From Desulfovibrio sp. (lineage in GTDB: Bacteria > Desulfobacterota > Desulfovibrionia > Desulfovibrionales > Desulfovibrionaceae), in the NCBI GenBank assembly GCA_017454855.1, contig JAFTCE010000057.1, forward strand, positions 1-32,188: 32,188 nucleotides of DNA, written 5' to 3'. Under the pieces are notes generated by a model. It had not been told where the DNA came from and ran no database searches. It saw only the letters and a program-made list of their open reading frames with translations. Shown piece by piece: positions 26,353 to 32,188 of the stretch. The position numbers and the translations under genes were made by a program. Every line of letters begins with the position of its first letter. Position 1 is the first letter of the stretch.

Positions 26353-26366
26353 TCCCCTTCAGGGGA
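26353..26366. other. Short hairpin in the leader of the TAXI-GltS gene
   Basis: TCCCC (26353-26357) and GGGGA (26362-26366) form a 5-bp stem with a tetraloop about 27 bases upstream of the start codon at 26326. It may lie in the 5' leader. The rest of 26327-26410 shows nothing further. Confidence 0.25.
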
Positions 26367-26410
26367 AATGCGTTTGATGGGCGTCGCAGCTAAGAACACC
26401 GTGTTAACCC

Positions 26411-26448
26411 TAAAAAGCCCGATGACATACTATACGACATCATCGGGC
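26411..26448 (-). terminator. Rho-independent terminator of the minus-strand run above it
   Basis: On minus, GCCCGATGA (complement of 26440-26448) and TCATCGGGC (complement of 26417-26425) form a 9-bp stem with a 14-base loop, followed by TTTTTA. It ends the transcript of the SNase-like gene and probably of the genes upstream of it, and separates them from the TAXI-GltS gene. Confidence 0.8.
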
Positions 26449-26510
26449 CTTTGAGCATGAACTACTGCATCGGAGGATGCCTGCGCTGCATCCTAGGAAT
26501 GCACATGGGG

Positions 26511-26993
26511 CTATTTGTTGCCCCATTGCCAAGGAGGCGTGGCCATATTCAATCGCCAGAGTCCCAGACGTTCCTGCACGGCCTGATGTTCCTGAATATA
26601 CCAGCGGCGGCAGAATACGGCCTTACATTCCTGCCTGTCCACCCATGCCAAGCCCTGAACCACGAGCTGATAATTGACGGAATCGCCGCGCACCTGCACA
26701 AGCGCCCGCATGATGCCTTTGTCCGTCTCTCGGATCACGTCCACCCCAACGCGAGTACCCTTGGGCAGCGTCTGACGTAGAAAAGCGAGGGCCTCATTGC
26801 CGCAAGGCTGACGCAGCGAGGGAGCGGTTACGCCGTAAAAATGCAGCACATGATCCGCTTTTTTGGCATCAGGCTGTGTGCTGACGGTTACGGTATTGCC
26901 GTCTTCCACGGAAAACACATAGGCCATCCACGGAGCGGAGAAGCCAGGGCTTGCGACCAGGAGAAACAGCAAGGCGAAGCATAATTTTAGCAT
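26511..26993 (-). CDS. Secreted SNase-like protein, probably non-catalytic
   Basis: The 160-aa product has a signal peptide (residues 1-19, ending GFSA) and the thermonuclease fold order: VEDGNTVTV, then HFYGVTAPS, EALAFLRQTLPKGTRVGVDV and LVVQGLAWV. In active staphylococcal-type nucleases the second segment reads R-L-x-G-I-D-A-P-E. Here the arginine is His51, the metal-binding aspartate is Thr56 and the general-base glutamate is Ser59. The site is therefore most likely dead and the protein may only bind. The ATG at 26993 has GAGGAT upstream. It follows the EF-hand gene on the same strand by 98 bases and precedes a terminator. Confidence 0.82.
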   Translation of the reverse strand: MLKLCFALLFLLVASPGFSAPWMAYVFSVEDGNTVTVSTQPDAKKADHVLHFYGVTAPSLRQPCGNEALAFLRQTLPKGTRVGVDVIRETDKGIMRALVQVRGDSVNYQLVVQGLAWVDRQECKAVFCRRWYIQEHQAVQERLGLWRLNMATPPWQWGNK

Positions 26994-27091
26994 AGGTATC
27001 CTCGCAGTAGCACGCATTGCTAGCAGTCATGGTGGGGCAGGGGGGACACCCCAAAGGCCCGACCATCTCCATTGCCAGAGGCCAGCAGTCT

Positions 27092-29461
27092 CTATTTGGC
27101 AGGTTCCGCTTTCTTGTCTTCCTTAGTGTCCGCCTTCTTTTCATCCTTGGGGGCGGGCTTGGCTTCGGCATCCTTTTGATCTGGCTTCTTTGCCTTGGTG
27201 TCCACGGGCTGCGCGGGAGCCTCAGGCTTGGCCGGAGATTTTTCCGCTTGTTCTACCTGTTGAACCTGCTTCTTAACATAGGCGGCCATGTCGCTCATGA
27301 GACCGCTCTTCCATAGCCAACCACCGAGCGCCAAGGTTGCAATCAGAATGCCCAGCAGCACCCAAAGACCGGTATGGCTTTTCTTTTCTTCGAGGAAGGG
27401 ATCAATGATGGAACGGCGTTCAATATTTTCAGGCTGCTTGGCAATGGCCGTCAGGGCGCTGCCCAGCTTGAGATTGATGGGCAATTGCGAGTTGACGGCC
27501 CAGCCAGAAGCCTCCAGCACCGGTCCCAGCGTGCGCTTGCGGAATTTGAGCCAGGCCATGAAGATCGAAGGACCGGAGATGACGAGGAAAATGCCGATGA
27601 TGAGCAGCGGGAACTGCCACCATGACAGCGAAAACAGGGCTTGGGCAATACTGCCAACGGCTGTGCCAATGGCTCCAAGGGCGATGCCCACAGCGGCGAA
27701 AATGCCCACGTTCTTGCCCATGTCAAAGGGGGCAGCCGGTTGTTTGGGCAAGGCTGACACGGCGCCTTTGGCGGCATCCAGGGCTTGGGCATTCTTGGCT
27801 GCGGCAAACTTGGCGATCTGCTCACCGATGAGCTGACTTATGCGCTTGTACGGCGCCCAGGTGGCTTGTTGGAAGCTGATGGGATTATGCACGATTTTGA
27901 CCAGTGTGGCATCCCAGTCTGCCCCGGTATTGTCCACAAAAACGCCATTGCGGCCTTCCACAAGCACGTCATCGCTGCCCGCCGTCAGGGCGGCCATGAT
28001 GATGCGTTCTCCTGAAGGCGAGCCGTCACTGACCCGCCGTGTACACTTGCAATACAAAAGGCAGAGCAGACTCATGCCAGCCATGGCGTTGTGCGCGTCA
28101 ATGTTTTCCACGGGCAGGCAGAGTTGGCAGGAACGACCGTCCATGTACAGAGTGCCGGCACGGAAGAGGACGTCCTGGCGCAGGCTGTAAAAATCGTAGA
28201 AAGAAACGAAATTCATCAGCAGACGGTGCAGATGCCGATAGTAGAGAACCAGGCGTTCCAGTTCGGCGATATCCTCGGCTGCTGCGGCGCTGGCGAGATC
28301 CTTGTCACACATATCCTGGAAGCGCTGCGCTACGCCGCCTTCCAGAAGACGGCCTACGCCTTCTTCGCCCAGGGCGTCGAGGGCCGCCGCAGCGTCGACA
28401 GGCGGAGCAAAGTCTCCGGCCTCATAAACCGTCACGGCAGGACGCGCGTTCAGGGCCGTGCCGTAAGGCGCCAATGCCTCTTGCACGCTCTTCCAGTCAT
28501 CCAGAGAAAGCGTCGTCGGCGAAGAGAGTAGCGGACGAACCAAGGCCGCAAAACGCAGGATGCGATCCTGCCAGACCGGGTTGAGACCCGTGGTCAGCGG
28601 CAGGGTAGCCTCAGGCCGGATGCGCGCCAGAGGCAGGGACAAGAGCGCATTTGTATCAATTTCGGCTTTGTCCGTTGCGGCCAGGAGACGTTCTTCTTCG
28701 TTAAGCGGAGCTTCGGCCTGCGGCGCAAAGGCGGCCAGTTGGCAGCGCAGGAAGAAGTCGTCTACCTTAGCGCGAATCTCTTCCAGAAGCCCCCAGGCCT
28801 CGGGCGTGTCCTTCACGGGATGCGGCGTTTCCGCTACTTGGACGCGCCAGGATTGCCAAGCGTTGAGTTCGGCAACGAGCGCATCCGCCAGCTCCTTGTT
28901 CAGGCCGGCTACGCCGCTAGCATCGCGTGCGCCGCCCACAATGTCCAGCCCGGCCTGGACAAAATCACGCACGGCATCGTCCATTTCGGGCAGGGGCGGC
29001 AAGATGCCATCGCCGTTGAAGGATTGCCCAGCTGCCCCGGATACGGCTTGTTCCATCTCTTCCTGAGTGAGACTGTCGGCGTCAGGACGGCCAAGTACGG
29101 CGAGAACGGAACGCACTGTGGTAAGCAATCGCTTACCTTCATCCGATGTTTCATCAATGGCCGAAAGAGGCAGGGCCTCGGGCCGCTTCGTTATATCGGC
29201 AGTATCGTTGACGCGGGCACACAGCCAATCCACGGCATCTAGTACCTCGGGAATGCGTATGCGGCCATCGTGATCGGCATCCAGCAGCTGGAGCGTACGC
29301 TGGTCAAATTCGATGCCGGTAGCCGGACAACTCATTGCAGCCCAGAGTTTGGGATCCAGTTCCCGCAGGTGGCGTAATTCAGACATAGTCGTCAGCGTGA
29401 CCTGATCCGCCCCCCCCATGCGTTGGCAATGCCATGTAAATTCTTCATTGGTCTCTGCCAT
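27092..29461 (-). CDS. Large membrane protein with an EF-hand, function unknown
   Basis: The product has 789 aa. An EF-hand loop DADHDGRIRIPE at 61-72 has all calcium-ligand positions filled. The region ~75-580 is soluble and unrecognised. Two or three membrane segments lie around 585-645 (VGIFAAVGIALGAIG and LLIIGIFLVISGPS), another near 698-718 (LWVLLGILIATLALGG), and a Lys/Glu/Ala/Pro-rich tail fills ~735-789. GGAGGG six bases before the ATG at 29461 fixes the start. The gene lies in a minus-strand run with two other membrane proteins, and a joint role at the envelope is likely but unproven. The tail's Lys/Pro/Ala composition resembles low-complexity linkers. Confidence 0.85.
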   Translation of the reverse strand: MAETNEEFTWHCQRMGGADQVTLTTMSELRHLRELDPKLWAAMSCPATGIEFDQRTLQLLDADHDGRIRIPEVLDAVDWLCARVNDTADITKRPEALPLSAIDETSDEGKRLLTTVRSVLAVLGRPDADSLTQEEMEQAVSGAAGQSFNGDGILPPLPEMDDAVRDFVQAGLDIVGGARDASGVAGLNKELADALVAELNAWQSWRVQVAETPHPVKDTPEAWGLLEEIRAKVDDFFLRCQLAAFAPQAEAPLNEEERLLAATDKAEIDTNALLSLPLARIRPEATLPLTTGLNPVWQDRILRFAALVRPLLSSPTTLSLDDWKSVQEALAPYGTALNARPAVTVYEAGDFAPPVDAAAALDALGEEGVGRLLEGGVAQRFQDMCDKDLASAAAAEDIAELERLVLYYRHLHRLLMNFVSFYDFYSLRQDVLFRAGTLYMDGRSCQLCLPVENIDAHNAMAGMSLLCLLYCKCTRRVSDGSPSGERIIMAALTAGSDDVLVEGRNGVFVDNTGADWDATLVKIVHNPISFQQATWAPYKRISQLIGEQIAKFAAAKNAQALDAAKGAVSALPKQPAAPFDMGKNVGIFAAVGIALGAIGTAVGSIAQALFSLSWWQFPLLIIGIFLVISGPSIFMAWLKFRKRTLGPVLEASGWAVNSQLPINLKLGSALTAIAKQPENIERRSIIDPFLEEKKSHTGLWVLLGILIATLALGGWLWKSGLMSDMAAYVKKQVQQVEQAEKSPAKPEAPAQPVDTKAKKPDQKDAEAKPAPKDEKKADTKEDKKAEPAK

Positions 29462-29588
29462 ATGCAACCCTCCATGAAATGTCCGCGTGATTAGGGAAAC
29501 CGATTCAATGGGAAAAAACGTCTTGCTCTCTACCAGGAATTGCCGTGCAAGTTAAGAGCCGGAGCAGCTATCCATGACAATGGGGCAC

Positions 29589-29987
29589 CTATTTGCCTTT
29601 TGCTCGGGGCAGTTGATGATATGCCTTGCCGTTACGCAAGACGACCTTGCCGTAGCCGTTTTCCGCCCCCTCGCCGCATTGCGCCAGACCATCTCCGTTT
29701 TCATGCAGGACGGCCAGCACTTCGCCATAGCCATTGGTCAATTTCAGCGCATAGACATTCTGGCTCAAGGAATCGCAAAACGGCACAAGGGAGATGCCGG
29801 ATGTGGCAACGGTCGTATTCTTCTGGGCAGGGAAAATTTTGTCCTTGAATTTCCAGCCGACAAAGGCAAGGCCGACGACAAGGCCCAAAAGCAGCAATAC
29901 CAACAGGATGCGGAGCAGCGAGCGCAGGATGCCGCGTTTGGGTGCGCCTAGTTCTTCAGGTTCAAGAGTTTTGGATTGCTTTGCCAT
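29589..29987 (-). CDS. Single-pass membrane protein of unknown function
   Basis: The 132-aa product has a short basic N-terminus, one strong membrane helix at about 23-46 (SLLRILLVLLLLGLVVGLAF), then a domain of ~85 residues with repeated Gly and Asn (LTNGYGEVLAVLHENGDG, AENGYGKVVLRNGKAYHQL) that looks beta-rich and should be outside the cytoplasm. AGGATGG precedes the ATG at 29987. It lies 127 bases upstream of the EF-hand gene on the same strand, probably in one transcript. Confidence 0.78.
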   Translation of the reverse strand: MAKQSKTLEPEELGAPKRGILRSLLRILLVLLLLGLVVGLAFVGWKFKDKIFPAQKNTTVATSGISLVPFCDSLSQNVYALKLTNGYGEVLAVLHENGDGLAQCGEGAENGYGKVVLRNGKAYHQLPRAKGK

Positions 29988-30048
29988 ACACTATCCATCC
30001 TGGTTAAACGCCTTTGCGCTGTGTCAGCCTGCACATGTCCAAACGTTG

Positions 30049-30076
30049 ATGCCGCTTCGGCATAGGCGTGCCTATG
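30049..30076. other. Two overlapping inverted repeats
   Basis: ATGCCG/CGGCAT (30049-30063) and CATAGGC/GCCTATG (30061-30076) share three bases, so only one hairpin can form at a time. They lie about 60 bases upstream of the single-pass membrane gene on minus, a place for a leader switch or operator. Nothing else is evident in 29988-30267. Confidence 0.35.
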
Positions 30077-30267
30077 GCGTCGGGGAGATGCGTACGTTAC
30101 ACATGTAAGGGCAGGTATCATACCTCCTGGTATGTCTTTGCGCACAGGGGAACTCACGCCAATGATGGCAGCAAAGAGAAGTCCTTGCATGGTTCATTTT
30201 CGAAATAACTACTGGCTCGTCACTTTCGACAGTGTGCCTGTGGATCGTTCTCAAAACATGAACGCTG

Positions 30268-31689
30268 TCAGGATTTTTTGTCACGTCTGCGCAGGACGTT
30301 CCATAATGCCGATGTGGCCCGTCGCACTTGAAAGGCCGTTTCCTCGCCGACGGCCTCCAGGACGTTTCCAGCACGACCTAAGCCGTTTTTGACGCCATCG
30401 CCTACGTCTTGGGCCATGTCTCCCAGGGTTTGGGCCTTCTCTTTTACGCTGCCAGCGGCCTTCTGCATGCCCGAAGCCGCCGTATCGATGGCACTGCGTC
30501 CCCCGGCAAGAACAGCCGTACCAGCGTTCTGCGCTCCTTCTACAAGCGTGGAGCTTGCCTTGCGCGCCGTGTTCCCTAGTGAATCGGCGCCATCTCGCAC
30601 TGTTTCCGATACTTTCTTCATGCCCGTCACCACGGCTTCCACAGTGGCCTTGCCGCAATCCGCCACTTTTTGTGCCCCGTCGCCCACAGCTTCGACCGTA
30701 TCGGCAGCCGCGTCCACAACCGTGCCGCTGACGTGCGCCGTGGCCCGACCCACATTGTCCACAAGTTTTTTGCCACTATTTAGGGAAAGATCCTGCAATT
30801 CCCTTTTCATGGTCTTGATAATGGAACCCAGGGTTTCCTGGGTAATATCCAGCAGAATGGCGCCGGTTTCACGCACGGTGGCACTGCGCAAATTTTCCGT
30901 CCCGCCATATATGGCGTAGCGATAGGCCCTGCGCGTAATGACCCCTGAACGCACGGCCAGGAGGCAGTTGGCAGCGCCGTCAATGACGGAGGCCGTAAAA
31001 ACATGCATGGCCGCGCCCACAAAGGGTACGGACGATGCGGCCATGGCCGGGCTTACGGATGGCATGAGTTCGTTGAGGGCGTCGGCAATGGTTTGGGGAA
31101 TATTCAGGGCCTCAATGGAGAAGGCCACAAAGGTCGACGATGAAACCGTGGAATATACGCTCCAGATTTCCCTTGGCGTGGGGCGCTGGTTGTATATGGC
31201 GGAAATGCGCCAGACCATGCGGCAAAGGGAAAAAAAGACAATGAGCGCGTCCAGACGACCGTTTTGGGCCAGGGCTGTGCCCAAGAAAACTTTTTTCCCG
31301 CTGGAGCGAATTTCCTTTTCGGCGCAAGCATCCAGAGTTGCCAAGGCTTGCTTGAGGAAGTCCGGCGCTTCTGGCGTCAGACCCGCTGCCAGCACATGGC
31401 TGTTGCGGGCAAGACGACGCTGCATTTCTGAAAGGAACGCCTGTCGTTGCTCTTCTGTAGCGTCCTGCCGCAGCACTAGTTTGGACTGTCGCGCAAACAA
31501 GGCTTTGTACAGCCAAAACATGGCCAGCAGCTCGGCAACGACAAGAATCAGGCACAGCCATGCCCCAGCACCCGGGTAAAGGGCGTCTGCCGCATGCAGA
31601 GCAGCGACGCCAATCTGCAACAAAAGCGCTAGGGCAAGGGCCATGCAGAACACGGCGACAAGGATCAAGAATTTGGAAACATAATGCAT
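30268..31689 (-). CDS. DUF697-type membrane protein with long amphipathic repeat tail
   Basis: The product has 473 aa. Two membrane helices open the chain (residues ~5-28 and ~43-62). The middle has DUF697-like phrases (ALIVFFSLCRMVWRISAIYN, RPTPREIWSVYS), hydrophobic enough to insert. Residues ~310-450 are a run of short Ala/Gly/Val/Asp/Thr/Lys units (TVVDAAADTVEAVGDGAQKV, LVEGAQNAGTAVLAGG) of the kind that form amphipathic helices in LEA or apolipoprotein-like proteins. The chain ends in a basic RRRDKKS. A run of G before the ATG at 31689 (AAAGGGGG) decides the start over an upstream extension to 31728. Confidence 0.82.
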   Translation of the reverse strand: MHYVSKFLILVAVFCMALALALLLQIGVAALHAADALYPGAGAWLCLILVVAELLAMFWLYKALFARQSKLVLRQDATEEQRQAFLSEMQRRLARNSHVLAAGLTPEAPDFLKQALATLDACAEKEIRSSGKKVFLGTALAQNGRLDALIVFFSLCRMVWRISAIYNQRPTPREIWSVYSTVSSSTFVAFSIEALNIPQTIADALNELMPSVSPAMAASSVPFVGAAMHVFTASVIDGAANCLLAVRSGVITRRAYRYAIYGGTENLRSATVRETGAILLDITQETLGSIIKTMKRELQDLSLNSGKKLVDNVGRATAHVSGTVVDAAADTVEAVGDGAQKVADCGKATVEAVVTGMKKVSETVRDGADSLGNTARKASSTLVEGAQNAGTAVLAGGRSAIDTAASGMQKAAGSVKEKAQTLGDMAQDVGDGVKNGLGRAGNVLEAVGEETAFQVRRATSALWNVLRRRDKKS

Positions 31690-31700
31690 GCGTCCCCCTT

Positions 31701-31748
31701 TGCTCCAGCGGAGCAGTGGACTTCTCATGGTTTCGGCTAAAAACCATG
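31701..31748. promoter_or_regulatory. Two inverted repeats in the leader of the DUF697 gene
   Basis: TGCTCC/GGAGCA (31701-31715, 3-base loop) lies directly upstream of the ribosome site on minus. CATGGTTT/AAACCATG (31726-31748, 7-base loop) is a perfect 8-bp dyad a little further up. Together they suggest control at the start of transcription or translation. The rest of 31690-32035 holds no gene I can support. Confidence 0.4.
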
Positions 31749-32035
31749 TTCACGGGCTGCGTGTGCGCACAATCCTCCGGCGCATGGCGTATAAACATGC
31801 CAGCTATATCCACAATGGCATGTGCTGCCCGCTCTGGCAGTTCAAGATGCGCTGCCGAAACAGGGATTTCTCAAGTAGATGTCAGTGTCGACAACAGTGG
31901 CATGGCAAGTTACAGGACTTGTTGTGGACATACATCCTTTTTCGCGCATCTTAGCCCAGAGCGACATGAGATTCCAGAAAAATTTTGAACCTTCCGCAGT
32001 ACATTTCAATGGCAAAAATTCGGGTCAAAACAGTA

Positions 32036-32064
32036 TTGACAATTCAGATGTCTGCTTATATCTA
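32036..32064 (+). promoter_or_regulatory. Candidate promoter of tRNA-Ser
   Basis: A perfect TTGACA (32036-32041) is followed by TATATC after 15 bases (32057-32062) or TATCTA after 17 bases (32059-32064). The transcript would begin ~20 bases before the tRNA. Confidence 0.5.
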
Positions 32065-32089
32065 TTTCCAACACATTGATGAGAACTTT

Positions 32090-32186
<97 letters not shown>

Positions 32187-32188
32187 AA

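Overview
The window looks like a chromosomal segment of a moderately GC-rich Gram-negative bacterium, most likely a deltaproteobacterium of the Desulfovibrio group. The grounds are the overall gene character, several family-type proteins without a familiar enterobacterial counterpart, a TAXI/GltS transporter fusion, and strong GGAG-type ribosome sites. This placement is inference. No marker gene such as 16S rRNA is present.

Layout. (1) 1-2676: a minus-strand GlfT2-like glycosyltransferase runs off the left edge. Behind it sits an orphan serine-recombinase C-terminal domain, then 0.9 kb without a credible gene. That gap holds a family of 16-bp repeats in both orientations and a candidate small RNA with its own promoter and terminator. 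(2) 2677-6146: topA (744 aa, four C-terminal zinc ribbons), an overlapping XdhC-type Rossmann protein and a small membrane-anchored protein, all on plus. (3) 6147-12271: a complete tripartite RND efflux operon (adaptor lipoprotein, inner-membrane pump, outer-membrane factor), preceded by a 9-bp inverted repeat that could be an operator. (4) 12272-16244: a repeat-rich gap, a minus-strand pseudo-receiver/TPR protein and, divergent from it, an uncharacterised tandem AAA+ ATPase. (5) 16252-18803: miaB with a small co-transcribed gene, then an unknown Cys-containing protein. (6) 18833-22212: a small secreted DUF5334-like protein, ruvA-ruvB, and gdhA, with a hairpin between the convergent ruvB and gdhA. 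(7) 22445-23385: a two-gene plus-strand operon of a TIGR04076-like protein and a DEDDh exonuclease. (8) 23397-26326: a minus-strand run of a TAXI-GltS fusion transporter, a 65-aa protein and an SGNH hydrolase. (9) 26411-31689: a minus-strand run of DUF697 membrane protein, small TM protein, EF-hand membrane protein and a degenerate SNase-like secreted protein, closed by a rho-independent terminator. (10) The right edge carries tRNA-Ser(GCU) with an upstream promoter.

The most unusual item is the single polypeptide that joins a TAXI-type solute-binding domain to a GltS-type sodium/glutamate carrier. It lies about 2 kb from NADP-type glutamate dehydrogenase. Other points of interest are the 16-bp repeat family with the recombinase remnant, the candidate sRNA, the pseudo-receiver next to the tandem AAA+ ATPase, and the four-gene membrane cluster at the right.
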